This document shows positions 24,009 through 36,305 of a DNA stretch of 64,000 bases, piece by piece. The position numbers were made by a program, and so were the translations under genes. This DNA comes from Rotaria macrura (lineage: Eukaryota; Rotifera; Eurotatoria; Philodinida; Philodinidae). The notes under the pieces were generated by a model. The model was not told the origin of the DNA. It did not search any database and saw only the letters and a list, made by a program, of their open reading frames with translations. The stretch spans positions 372,001 through 436,000 of the forward strand of contig OENT01000006.1 in assembly GCA_900239685.1 (NCBI GenBank), in the 5' to 3' direction. How positions within the stretch are numbered: the stretch's first letter is position 1; every line of letters begins with the position of its first letter.

Positions 24009-25072
24009 ACAGAAGTTTATACTGTGCCGTATGCAGAAAGAAAAACGACGACGAAGAAGGCTAGTTCAACTGAATTGTTGCTTGGAAACTAGTCGATTAA
24101 CCAATAAAAATGTTTCTTTCGAGAGACGTCATTCAACGACGTGAGTGAGAAAGGATTTCTTTTTTCTTCTTGTCCTTTTTTCTTTCGATACTGTCTGTCA
24201 TTTACGAATCTTGTTAGAAAATTAATAAATTCCTCAGCTAATTTCTTCTTGATGTAAGAAATAAAGAAATTCAAAAAGACGAGTCAATGGACGATCGTAA
24301 AAAATATGTAATCAATATCTCAGCTGAATTATGAGTGTATCCTTCAATTTAATCTCTACGAGAAGGCTATATACTAATTGACTCATAGGTCAAAGAACAA
24401 TGATACGCACGCATGACTCCAACTAACATTAAGATTACACTTGATTTAGAATTTAAAAAAAGTCTGCATGTAATTATTGTTTTTTTTTGCTTCCTTCTTT
24501 CCGTTTTGTTATATTTGTTTATCTATGAAATAATAAGTCAAGGTGTATTGACTATTTCTCTTTCATTCTTCTGTAAAACAAACGTGCTTCTTTTTTCCTA
24601 TTTGTCCCTGATAGTTGAGGAAAAAATATGTGAATGAATGTGCTTTTCGATTTCGATAGAATACGATCTGATTGGTTTTATTTACTTATTCATTTGATGT
24701 AAAAGGTGAGAGAACGAAAAGAAAAGAAAAAAAAGGCGAAAAAAATTAATCTTCTTGATATGCACACGGTCATGCACACAATTGTGTCGATCGTGTACAA
24801 CTAATGACAAACGTCACTGTCTACTATCGTAATCATTGGAATTGTCAATATCATCGACATAGTAGCCATTCCTTAATACCAAAAATTCAACGAATTCTTT
24901 TATTTTATCTTTCGTAAACGGGAACGTCTGTTTTGGTTTTATTTACGTTCAAATGTAAATTAATCGGTAATCAATTATTTCGATAGGTTTCATCGTCATT
25001 TTTTGGAGTTCGACGACTTCGATTTTAAGCGATTATTCTTGGCTTTATTTCTCTGTAGGTCATCGATTCAGT
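24009..25072. promoter_or_regulatory. Divergent intergenic region between CCDC148 and CorA genes
   Basis: About 1.06 kb separates two start codons pointing apart, so the promoters of both genes should lie here. A possible acceptor (TTTCTCTGTAG at about 25058) just before the CorA ATG suggests an untranslated first exon or a trans-splice site. No TATA or other core motif is distinctive enough to call. Confidence 0.4.
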
Positions 25073-27461
25073 ATGGTGAAAAATTTTACCGGACGTAAAA
25101 CAAGTTTTATACCATTTCGACGTACAAAACCAGGTATAGGCGCTGCAAATCATACAACAACAAATGGACGGACATCAGTTAATCGACATCTCACACAATT
25201 TGCATTTGGTGCTTGTTTGTCAGGTACACTTGTGCATTTTTCTGATCCAACGTAAGATAAATTTTGTAACGATTGAATGAATTCACTGACATTAAACTGT
25301 TATTTTTGTTTTGTCCTATTCAATAGATCGCCTGTTCAATTGAACGTGTTTACTTATGATGAAAATTCATATACTGAAGGGAAATATAAGAAAGTCGATG
25401 AGATCCCAAATTCACCATTAACATCAACGGCTCCAATGTTATGTATGTACGAGACTCAAGTAGAAACAGAAAAAAAAACAGATGAATGTCCTTGATAAAG
25501 TTTCGGTACAAAAAAATGAAAAAAGGAAAGATTTCATATCGATTTTCTAGTTTACTGATCGGCGTTCTTTTTTTTTAAAATTTATTTACACTAATTAGTA
25601 TAAAGTCAATATTTATTTGATCATCAAATAATTCAGTAAATATGTTCGATTAATTTTTAAGGTTTATATGTCAAAAATTTACAAAAATATCAGTATTTTG
25701 ATCACTCATGAATGCATCAGTTACTGTTTGGTTTTCAAGGAAAAGAAAAGGACAAAGTTCCTTCAAAAATTTGTATCGATGATCGTTGTTGAAAAAAAAA
25801 AGAAGAAGAGGAGCATCAATCAATGTTCGAAGTCATTCGTGTAGTCCATAGATCAAAAAAAGTTCATTTGATTACTTGACTATAGATAAGCAAATGTAGG
25901 TAAATTTCTCCATTCTTTCGTATTTCATCGATGTATATCTATTGTATGAGTATCTTTTGCACTCGAAACGATTATAGCTACTAATAATTATTGGTCAAAC
26001 ATACGAGCCTTATCTATTTCATCTCTATTCAATTTTATCTATCTTACCATGTAATCCACACAAAACGATATTGAAATCTTCGTTCTATTTATGATTGCAT
26101 TAAAGTTTTTAACAATCAAACTCAACATCTGTTGAAATTCATCGTAGTCTCTATAATTTGTATAGAATTTTACCGTACCAATAATTTTCCTTTTCACTGC
26201 AAAAACGAAAAATTCTCAAATAAAATATAGTTTGTTCATCTAAGGAAAAACTTACTTTTTCACATAACCTATGAGCACGCATAAAATCTAGTATAGTTCT
26301 AAGCTAACGTTTTACGAGACTGCACGATCTTATGAAAATGTTATCTTATGATTTTATAGAATATTTTTCACGTACAAAACTGTAAACAGTATTTAAAATG
26401 AACGTTGATTATACTTTACAGGGATAGATGTTGACGGTGTGCATCAGCGTGAGATAATAGCACAAATCGGCAATCGTTATGATATACATGCACTTGTTCA
26501 AACAGATATCACAACAACAGAACAACGAACGAAATTAGACGTACTCGATGATGCTTTATTTCTTGTATGTAAATTAATATTTCGTGATATTGGTCGTACA
26601 GGACATACAGTTATTGAACAAATTAGTTTCTATTTAAAAGAAAATCTTCTAATTACATTTCAAGAAACTCCGAAAGATTTATTTGATTCAATAAAAAGTA
26701 AGCTAGATTCTCTTTCATGTATTTGTTTTTATGTTATCATATAATAGTTCATGTTGTTTCTTTTTTTTTTCTTTTGAAAAGATCGTATTCGACAAGGAAA
26801 AGGTCGCATTCGAAAATCTAAAATCGATTATCTTTTTTATTCACTTGTTGATGTTATTGTTGATCATTATATGGATGTTCTTGATACGATGGGTACAAAA
26901 GTTGAATCCATTGATAATCAACTAATGAAAACACTGAAACGTGATACATTAGAATCTATTTATGATATGAAACGTGACATGTTATATTTACGTGCAATAA
27001 TATCACCATTAAAAGAAATAATAATTAAATTACAAAAAGAAGAAGAAACACAAATAATGCAAGAAAGTACAAACATTTATTTGAAAGATTTATTTGATCA
27101 TGTTGTACAAGTTAATGATTCGATTGATACATACAGGGAAATGTTGGCATCATTTATTGATTTTTATATGATGCTAAATTCAAATGCTATGAATGAAGTT
27201 GTAAAAACATTAACAATTATATCAACAATATTTATTCCATTAACTTTTATAAGTGGAGTCTACGGCATGGTAAATATATTAAATATTTATTGTCGTTTAT
27301 TCGTTCAATCATATATTGTGTTTAATTCTATTTTTCTTTCACAGAATTTTGAAAACATGCCTGAACTTAGATATAAATATGGTTATTATATTGTGTTAAC
27401 TGTTATGGCTAGTCTTGCTATATTTATGCTTGCATGTTTTAAACGTAAACGTTGGTTTTAA
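25073..27461 (+). CDS. corA-like: CorA-family Mg2+ transporter, bacterial type
   Basis: Five exons (25073-25251, 25327-25442, 26422-26697, 26782-27269, 27345-27461) give 391 residues. CorA proteins are homopentameric Mg2+ channels with a large cytosolic funnel and two C-terminal membrane helices. Visible here: an alpha/beta N-terminal domain (MLWIDVDGVHQREIIAQIG ... LDDALFLVCKLI), the long stalk helix (ESIDNQLMK ... MKRDMLYLRAIISPLKEI), TM1 (IISTIFIPLTFISGVYGM), the YGMN selectivity motif followed by FENMPEL, TM2 (YYIVLTVMASLAIFMLACF) and a basic end KRKRWF. This pattern is that of bacterial CorA such as the Thermotoga protein, with about 40 extra residues, mostly N-terminal; it is not the MRS2 or CNNM type usual in animals. 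A phase-0 intron falls between Met and Asn of GMN. Intron 2 (25443-26421) is 979 nt. Confidence 0.93.
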
Positions 27462-29601
27462 GTCTTTATGTTGGTCTTCATGGTTTTTCATTTTTGTTTG
27501 GCTCTTTCTTTTTTCTTTTACTTCTCATAATTATATTCCCGGTATGAGAATATCTGTTAACTCCTCCGTTATTGTATATTCAAGTACGAATAATTTTATG
27601 CTCGTTTTCTTACTTTCATTGTGATGCACACAAGTTTTATATACGTATAACGGGACAAACACATTTTTCATGATTTCTAAAAATAACAAAACACAATGCT
27701 ATAGACATACGTTTTTGTCTGTCATCTTAAAAATGTGTTTGCATTATTAATGATATATCAATAATGTTTCTTTTGTGTTTTTCTAAACATACGAGTCTTT
27801 CGATCAATCAACATCTACTTTTAATTTCTTCTTCTTAATATTGTTGTTGTTTTTTAAATTACAATGAGCTATATCATTTTTACCTTTTTACTTTTCCTAA
27901 TGTATTACACAATAGACTAAATGAATTTGATAATGTATACGGAATGCATAACGAAAAGATATTTTATGCAATAACGCTAAATGTTAGTCTCATGTATCAG
28001 TACGTGTTTAACTCAATAAATATCAAGCGAGTGTTTTTGCAATCACAAAGATAATTTTTCTTATTTTCATATCTCTAATGTTTTCACCTCTTAACTTTAT
28101 TTTTGTTTTTAGATGATACAAAAAGTCAATCTAATTCAAAAGTTATGTTATACGTTGACGAAAAATATTAACGAGAAATAGTTCTAATGCATGATTTTGT
28201 TATTTTGTACTTAATAAATAATTGTTCCACTATTCATGTTGAGCGTTCGATGAACCATGATATGAAGCGATGAAAACTACAATCAACATGAACAAAGAAA
28301 AATGAATAGTAAGTATATATATTAATTCTATGTTTCAATTGGATCCATAAGAACAATAGTATTTTCACTAGTTCAAGTTGTGGAATATCGCGTAACGGCA
28401 AAAGGAACAATATACTGTATATTGTTCTTCTATGCCCGCATCTTGTGAACATTGTTGAATCTTTACTTGTGAAAATTTTTTTGTAATGATTTTGCAAATT
28501 TTGATTGGTCATTAGATACATTTTTAATGATGGACGTTGTTGAATTCCAAAAATATTGGTCTGTCGTTGAGTAAAATCAAATAATTATCAAGACATAATG
28601 AAGTTTGTCGATAAATGTACCTTTTCTCATACAGATTTATGTGCATTGTTTAAACATGTGCGTTTGAAAACGGTGCTAGACGTTTGTATTGTAAAATATT
28701 TTTCATTTTTTTCTATTTTCTAAAAACATTTCTTGTAACAAGTCTACGTCCCTGAGTCGAGCAGCAACATCAAAAGCATCTTTCTTATTTCTCAGGTATT
28801 TTGAAAAGAAGCAGAACAAAAAGAATGCTAGAAAACATAAAAACAAGAAATATAATGGTGTCACATTCACAAAATATGTTACCAATGGTGGAATTTTTGT
28901 TTTCAAACCTCTATATTATTATTTCGAAGTTGCAACAGAGACCAAGCTGATTCGCTTTTATGTTAACGATCTAACAGATTGGGTTACACTTAAAATCGTA
29001 CCAAAAAGTTAAAGAATTCTTGCTTGCAGTTCTTAAAATCGATCATTTAAATAAGATAACACAATATCGAAAAACACAATATTTGCAGTCTGGTTTTCAT
29101 ACAAAAACTCTAATACATGAAAAACATTACTTAGATGGAAAAAGAGCAGTTGCATAATCTTAATGATTGATTGATATTTCGTGAACAAATCTAATGTACT
29201 CTTTCATAAAGTTTGTTTTTCTTCTAGAGATGCATGACACCATTTTACCTGCTGGCAAGTAGCAGTCATTCTAAGCATCTACGAACAACTTGTTGAATAC
29301 TCCAATAAATGCTTCAAAACGATGAAACGCACGACTCAATACTCATCCCTTGTTCTTTTTTTTTGTTTTCAAACATGCACTTTTCATTCCTGTACATCAT
29401 TGACTTTCATCATAGCAGTTACACGAAAAAAAAAGGTAAGAACGAAAAAAAAGCATAGGTTGCATTTTTCGCTTTTTTGAAAATTGAAGAAATTCTTATT
29501 AGGCCTACTGTTGACTTAAGACAAACATTCGTCATCGCCATCCCGTTTGAAAAGCGAGCGATAGCATTCTTATTTTGACGACAAACTCAAAACTTACAAT
29601 T
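27462..29601. other. Intergenic interval between CorA and ART-TPR genes
   Basis: Apart from a possible small membrane protein on the minus strand (28703-28906), I see no gene here. The minus ORF at 28234-28521 lacks coding character. Several homopolymer A and T runs lie near 29350-29450, just upstream of the ART-TPR start. Confidence 0.55.
28703..28906 (-). CDS. Possible small single-pass membrane protein (67 aa)
   Basis: ATG-initiated ORF of 67 residues. A strongly hydrophobic segment (PLYFLFLCFLAFFLFCFF) follows a short basic N terminus, and the tail KYLRNKKDAFDVAARLRDVD is charged and helical with a non-random look. The layout is that of a small tail-facing integral membrane protein. No family is recognised, and in A+T-rich DNA a Phe/Leu-rich frame can arise by chance, so the tail is the only real support. 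Confidence 0.3.
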   Translation of the reverse strand: MKTKIPPLVTYFVNVTPLYFLFLCFLAFFLFCFFSKYLRNKKDAFDVAARLRDVDLLQEMFLENRKK

Positions 29602-31640
29602 ATGGGACAAATTCTTTACAAAATTATGACGTCAGATAATGACGATTTAGAAACTTTCTCTCTTATTTGGCTAGATCGCTCAGTTGATAACGATGAGAAT
29701 CGGCAAGCACAAGATAGACTTCGAACAACAATCAATCAACTGAAAACATTTAAAGATTCTGCAACATGTGAACAATTTATACGCAATGCACAGAATGACG
29801 ATCGCATCGTTTTTATTGTTAGTGGTCAGTTGGGTCGATCAATTGTACCTGCAATTCATACTCTTGAACAAATCATATCGATTTATGTCTTCTGTCAGGA
29901 TCAAGCTGCCAACGAACAATGGTCAAGTAAATACTTTAAGGTAATCAGAGGAAATGCTTCAGTTCAAAACATACTGTTATTTTTGATAATCTGGTATAGG
30001 TAAAAGCGGTGGCTGTAAATCTGGATGAAATTATCGCTCGAATTCAATTCGATCATGAAAAACAGCAGCAAAGTAGAATTTATGAGCCACTATCAATCAG
30101 CATTTTTGATCCGAAGATAATTCATGAAAAACTGACAACTGATCTTCAAGGTCGTCTCGTTCACTCACAACTATTAATTCATTGTCTACTTAGCATGCCA
30201 GCGAATGACAATGACAAAAAGGATTTAATATCTATGAGTAGGAAAATATACAAAAGGAACCGCACTGAACTAAAATGTATTGATGAATTTGAACAAAGTT
30301 ACACATCAGCCAGGGCCATTTGGTGGTATACAAAGGACTCGTTTGTCTCTCGATTATTAAATAAAGCTCTTCGGACGCAGAATATTGATATCCTATTTCT
30401 ATTTCAATTTTTCATTGTTGATATTCGACAACAACTAGAAACGCTTCAAAAGAAAACAAAAATATCAGCTTATCGAAGTCAAATGATGTCGAAAGATCAA
30501 TTGCGTAAATTGACAAAGTCTATTGGACAATATATCTCAATCAATGGATTTTTTTCAGCCGCACTAGAATCTAGAAAAGCTGTCTCGCATCTGCAACATA
30601 GTTCGGATGGGTTGAAACGAGTGGAATTCGAAATTATTTCTGATTCTGGACTCGTCAGTAACAAACCATTTGCTAATATTAGATCAGTCAGTTTTACACA
30701 GGAAGACGAGATACTATTCACGTTGGGATCGATTTTCCAAATTGTTTCCGTTACTGAAGATAATGAAAGTATCTGGTATGTGCAGTTAAAATTATGTTCA
30801 GATAAAAGCGTACAAATCAATTCAATTAACGATAGAAATCAACTTCTTTCATTTGGTCATGTACTAATGACGATGGGCAATATTGAAGAAGCAAAGATAT
30901 ACTACGAACGTTTACTTACTCAATTAACAGAAAATGATCCAGATAAAGCTCGTTGTTATGATGCACTTGGAACTATAATGGATGAACAAAATGATTTGCA
31001 GGCTAGTCTTGATTTTTACAATCAAGCATTGAAATTCAACGAACGAAAGAGAAACGAGGAACAATCAGATCTCGATACAGCATCGACCTATAACGGTATC
31101 GGAGAAATTTATCGAAAACAGGGTAAACATATTGAAGCACTCGATTATTACTCGAAAGCATTGAAAGTTTTGGGAACTGATCCAGTGGGTAAAGCACTTG
31201 CAAAAAAAGCTATTATTTTGAACAACATCGGTATTGTACATCAGCAAGACAAAAACTATCAAGAAGCACTTCAGTTCTATAGACAGGCGTTTCAGATTCG
31301 TCAGGAATACTTTCCAAACGATGAAACATCTTTAGGCATGTCCAATAACAACCTAGGCAATGCATACTTTTCTCTTAAACTCTATCAAGATGCGATCTTT
31401 TACTACCGAGAAGCGCTACAAATCTATAAGAAAACTCTTCCACCACAACATCCAAAAATAGCATCGACGCTTAATAATATAGGTGCCATCTATGACGAAG
31501 AAAAAAAATTCAAAGATGCCTTATATTATTACCATGAAGCGTATCAAATCTATTGTCACATAAATTCTGACACACATCCAAATACAATGAAAATAAAAGA
31601 AAATATTGATCGTGTCAAGTTAAAAATGGAAAACAAATAG
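29602..31640 (+). CDS. Mono-ADP-ribosyltransferase domain fused to tetratricopeptide repeats
   Basis: Two exons, 29602-29940 and 30000-31640, joined in phase 0 across a 59-nt intron, give 659 residues. The N-terminal ~130 residues form an alpha/beta domain (DRIVFIVSGQLGRSIVPAIH, IYVFCQDQAANEQW) that I know only as a recurring partner in such proteins. Next is an R-S-E type ART domain: Arg272 in AYRSQ, Ser299 in NGFFSAA, and Glu348/Glu350 in FTQEDEILF. The ExE pair indicates arginine-specific transfer from NAD+; the usual STS motif is SAA, so activity is uncertain. About six TPRs of kinesin-light-chain style follow (residues ~395-650, e.g. ASTYNGIGEIYRKQGKHIEA), probably a protein-binding scaffold. 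No signal peptide, so probably cytosolic. This architecture is frequent in bdelloid rotifers. The start is the first ATG; the open frame extends a few codons upstream without one. Confidence 0.9.
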
Positions 31641-32936
31641 TATTATCTTCATATTTATGTGAATCTATTGATTATTATTTTATGTTTAGACACGATGCAA
31701 CTTAAGTATACAAGAATTTAGTGTTTTTCTAGTTCTTGTAGAGTTTATACATTAATATTTATTTTTTCATTATGCATCGAAATGACTTATTTTTATAGTT
31801 TTTCTCGAAATATCATCCTACAAGACGAATCATTGACACTCGTAGGTGCATGTACATAGAATAAAAATAGCATGAAAACATTTTTTTTGATACTGAAAAA
31901 TTACTTAGAAAATAATTCTCAGTTGATATTACTCATGATTTCCTTTGAGAGACTAACTTTAGAACCTTCATATCCTTGCCATTTTTGACGAAAACCTAAT
32001 GATCCCGAATACGATAAAAGAAATGAGACAAATTATACATAAGATTCGGCAAGGCACAATTATTCACATGAATCGTCGTCTAGAGATTTGAAGCGATCAA
32101 TCCATGATACGAAGAAACTTTGCTGTTGCTATCATTTTCAAATTATGTTTATCATGAATTAATATTTTCAAAAATGTTGGCTGAGTGTTAATGTCATTGA
32201 CAATGTAACCGAGAAGTATTTTACCACTGTTTTGTTTTTCTTGAAGAAAAACAAATCTATTTCCATTTTTATTTTCATTCTAACCAATGACATGAACAAT
32301 TGAGCATTGATTTTTATATGAATATAGATCTCTATATACTAATTATGCATATTAGTTATTTAATATAAACATGCGTTACTTTACGATATCGATGACGATT
32401 TCTCGTTAAGTCAGTCCTTTGTTCTCTAATAACTAGTGATGCAGAATGAGAAAAGAATAGATATGACGTTGATTTTTGTTTCTGTCGGTGAAATCAAAAG
32501 GTGAACAATAGCATGTAATCGATCGAGTTTAGAACAATATGATATAATTATGATCTATCATAAATATAAAGTATGAAGTACAAAATAAAGAATAATAATG
32601 TGATACATTTATATAGTTTCATAATCATTGATTTGTAATAGAAATTTCTTTGAAAAAAAACCTATTGATCAAATAAATAATTCAGTTCGATCGAGAAAAA
32701 TGTTCAAGAAAATGATGTAATCTAATACCAAATTAACTTTATTTAGCTTCAGTGACTTATGATCACAGAGGTTTCAGATCAAATGTTCAAAAAAAAACAA
32801 ACTCATACAATCTCGCATCGGCTGTGTAGTATTGATGAAATCATTTTTTTTCTTGATTAATATTCAACAGAAATGATCTTTCACCATTATCTAATAGTGC
32901 TAAAACTTAGAAATAATAAATAAGGGCTACAGCCGA
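31641..32936. other. Intergenic interval after the ART-TPR gene
   Basis: No ORF or repeat with recognisable structure. A+T-rich with frequent stop codons in all frames. Confidence 0.6.
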
Positions 32937-33576
32937 ATTGCGGACATTTTTTTCTTCCAATCAAGGAAAAATATCCGCAATGTGGAAACAGGGGGGGGGA
33001 GAGACAAAACTAGTCGCAGAATGGAAAATGTCCGCATTATGGAAACAAGACAAGATTAATTAGATGAAACAAAAAATACAGGAAAATCAGTTATGATAAA
33101 TATTTGAACATCTAGCTTTTGGTAGGATCATAATCAAGATCATCTTTGTCAGTGGTATCGAATAACTGAATGCACCGATAAAAAGTTGATCTCAATCTCT
33201 TTGTATAACCACTGAGATCCAAGAAACCATTTAAATATTCTTCCTTGGCTTGAATTAATATCTTATCATTTCTCACTGACTTGACTCTTCTAGGACGTGT
33301 TGTTCGTTGTTGAGAATCTTCTTGCTTAACTCGAACCTTAATGGATTCTTCTGATTCCTGGACATATCTTATCCAAGCCCACAGATAGAGCACATGCTTA
33401 TAAAATGACCTGGACCATTCATTCTGAATGACATGTAGCGAACAATCTTAGAGAATTTGGAATCAGCTGATATTGTTTAATAGAGCTATCTTCATGAATC
33501 ATGTTTAAATTTCAATTTCGTTTGTTTCCACATTGCGGACATTTTTTTCCTCCAATTAAGAAAAAATGTCCGCAAT
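32937..33576. mobile_element. Small DNA element with 53-bp terminal inverted repeats
   Basis: The ends 32937-32989 and 33524-33576 are inverted copies: the outer 16 bases (ATTGCGGACATTTTTT) agree, as does the inner ATGTGGAAAC side, with a diverged middle. Each end is itself a near-palindrome, since ATTGCGGA recurs inverted as TCCGCAAT, so each could fold as a hairpin. A third partial copy (TCCGCATTATGGAAAC) is at about 33031-33046, after nine G at 32991-32999. The interior holds a frameshifted ORF on the minus strand. No clear target-site duplication is visible. The size fits a non-autonomous MITE-like element or a remnant; the superfamily cannot be named from these ends. Confidence 0.6.
33112..33502 (-). 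pseudogene. Frameshifted ORF carried in the TIR element
   Basis: The frame starts with ATG at 33502 (MIHEDSSIKQYQLIPNSL), then runs out of frame near 33450. In another frame it continues through HVIQNEWSRSFYKHVLYLWA, a basic stretch (RTTRPRRVKSVR), a helical part (AKEEYLNGFLDLSGYTKRLR) and an acidic end DLDYDPTKS before the stop. The second part has no ATG of its own. About 125 residues would result if the shift were absent. The family is not recognised. A one-base sequencing error is an alternative to true decay. Confidence 0.45.
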
Positions 33577-36305
33577 CAAGAAGACACGTAAATAAGAACA
33601 TGCTCTCAATATCTAGAATCATACAGTGAAAAAACTTCTATTCTGCTTTGCCTTATCAACAAAGCAATGCAATTCAGGATCTTTGTTGAGCAGTAAATAT
33701 TGTTTGTCGATAAACATTAAATTAATTTTCTTTCCTTTTTTCTTTAACGAGAAGTATGTTTACTATGAATTTGCATTTTGAACTTCATAGATTCTCATAC
33801 ATAGTAAAAACAAGTTGTACATAAGCAGATCCATCAACTGAACGTTTCTACAAGAGAACGAATGGAAGATTGTTGGTCGATGTTTCATAGCCAAGTAAAT
33901 ATGAAAGAAAACGAGTGTTAAAAGTTTATGAGATTTTTAAATAAAAGAATTTATCAGATCATAGAAGAAAAAAATTTAAGAAGTTAATCGACCGTATGAT
34001 ACATAGTTTATGATTCATAAATTATAATATATTTCTTCAATATTCTTACCATGAAATCTTATAGGTTTAGGTTGTTCGTATTCTCTATAAGAAACTCTTG
34101 AAATCAGCTATTAAATGATAGTTGGCTTGTTGAAACGAGATAAAAAGAACGCATTTTTCGAACGATACAGATTAACTAGTTTTAAAAAGTCAATTGTGGT
34201 GAAGCGATCTATCAAATCTACTAGTCAATGATGATTCTTGATAGATGAGATTATCACCAAACTGTCTCGTGTGACTTCAATACAATGTTTTACAAGTAAA
34301 TAGTATTATCGATAATACTATCTATTACAACATCTTATGCATGTTCATGTAATCGTTAATTGATGAAAGATTAAAATTATTCTAAACTGACTTATCTTTC
34401 AGTCTCGGTTGGTTCTGAGAAGACAATGAAATTAGTAGTAGCATAGTCGAATTCATGCTATGACATTCGTATGTGTTCGCAATTTAGATAAATCTATGCA
34501 ATGGAAAAACTCTGAACTGTTGACGCATGTGTTCTTTTACCCGTGGAATTCGTCATGAAATTAAATAATATTCTTGAAATCCTTGAACATAGCTTTTAAT
34601 TGATGAAGAAATAGTATGAAACTTCAATGTACCTAGTTTATTCAGAGAAATTGTATCATTGTGAATAGATCATAATGTAGAATGTCAAAGCAAATATTGA
34701 TTATATAATGTTAAGCTTAGTATTACTGAGACTAAAGAATCGTCAGTATAAATTCGAGCACGTAGTTTATTGATATGATAGAAATTGTTTGAATCGATCT
34801 GAAAAAAATATATTGTTACATGCTTTTGTTCAACTATTTGATCTGTTTAAATGTAATATGTAAAATAGAACATTTGACAATAGACAATTGACGATGGTGT
34901 TCATGTTACTTGACTAAGATGTGTTGAAAAATTTTGGTAAGAAACAGAATATCTTCTAAAGAATCTTCTGTATTTCATCAGATTTTATTCAATAGACATA
35001 ATTATAAACGACACGTTATCGTTGTACTCTAAAGCTATATACATGCGATTCTAAAGACATATTTATGAGGAAGTTTTCTTTCTTCTTAGCCGGACTAAAT
35101 AATAACGAACAAACTAATGTATTTGATTTATGCATTTTATCTGTTATTTTTTTGTTTGATTCTAGTACCATGATAATAATAATAAAATTTAGTTAAGTTG
35201 ACATTTTATTTATCTTCTTTATATTCAGTGAAACATATCAATGTTAGGCTTCAACTGAGTCTATCTGTTTTTGATAGAAAAAACATCGTATTATTTTATT
35301 TGTTAGAGAAAAAGACTCGTTACAAAGCCATTTTTCTTTCCGCGAGATTTCTATTTTCTTTAATAGTTTTCAAAGCAGACCATGTAACTACTATGAAAAG
35401 GAAAATAATCGGCTTCTTCACAGTGTCTTTCAAGTTTAATGTTTTTCAAGGATAAATGTAAACAAAAAAAGGACCATAATTTACATAATCGATGTTATTA
35501 GGAAGAAAATAAAACGGTAGATATAAGTAGTGATGAGTGTGATGGTTAAGTGTTAACACATAGAAAGTTAAAATCTCGAAAATCAAATTCATGACGAGGC
35601 AGAATGTTGAAAAGCAAAACATCGACACACAAATTATCGCAAGAAAAAAATATGGAATTATTTCTGGTGTGAACTAAGGAGAAAGCATATCTGCAAAGCT
35701 CTACAGAGGCTCAGAGGGCTTGAGTTAAGTCATGGCAATGAGCAAGATAATGATGGGTGTGCGTGTGGGTTTAGTTGCAAAATTTCGCTCTAAAACTTAA
35801 ACTTACTATTTTTTCTGAAAATTTCCTTCACACGTAAATATATTTGATGTGTTTCTCATTCGTTAGTCGGGACCGCGATCACTTTCTGAATTTTCAGTAT
35901 TAGGTGTGAGTATAAGAGTTTGAATCTTTACACCATTCATTCGTTTTCACACCGACCTCACACCTTCAACACGATTCACGCTACTATCGAACGTTTACCT
36001 CGTTAAATGTAGGCGATCGAGTTTTATAAGGAAGTAGAAAATGAATATCAGAAAGAATTCAGAACTTCTAGAAATATATTATTTTTTCATGCATAAGGAA
36101 AACATATTTGAATGTTTGTTTTTCTCTTCATATTGTATAAGTACATTATCGAATGAAGAATGTAGTGAGAAACGGTGAACATAGAAAAATGAATTTCTTG
36201 ATGAAATGATCTGAAAAAGAATAGAAGAAGAAAAATATTTTTGAGTTTTTTTTAAATAACAAAATAAATTACAATTAATTACAAAAGTAAGCCGCTTTTT
36301 ATGAT
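33577..36305. other. Intergenic interval between TIR element and NPF protein gene
   Basis: 2.7 kb without a supported gene. The ORFs at 35198-35455 (+) and 35446-35628 (-) are chance A+T-rich frames. No tRNA fold was found by eye. Confidence 0.55.

Noticed and set aside
28234..28521. 95-codon minus-strand ORF
   Set aside because: No coding periodicity, no hydrophobic or domain pattern that makes sense, no splice context.
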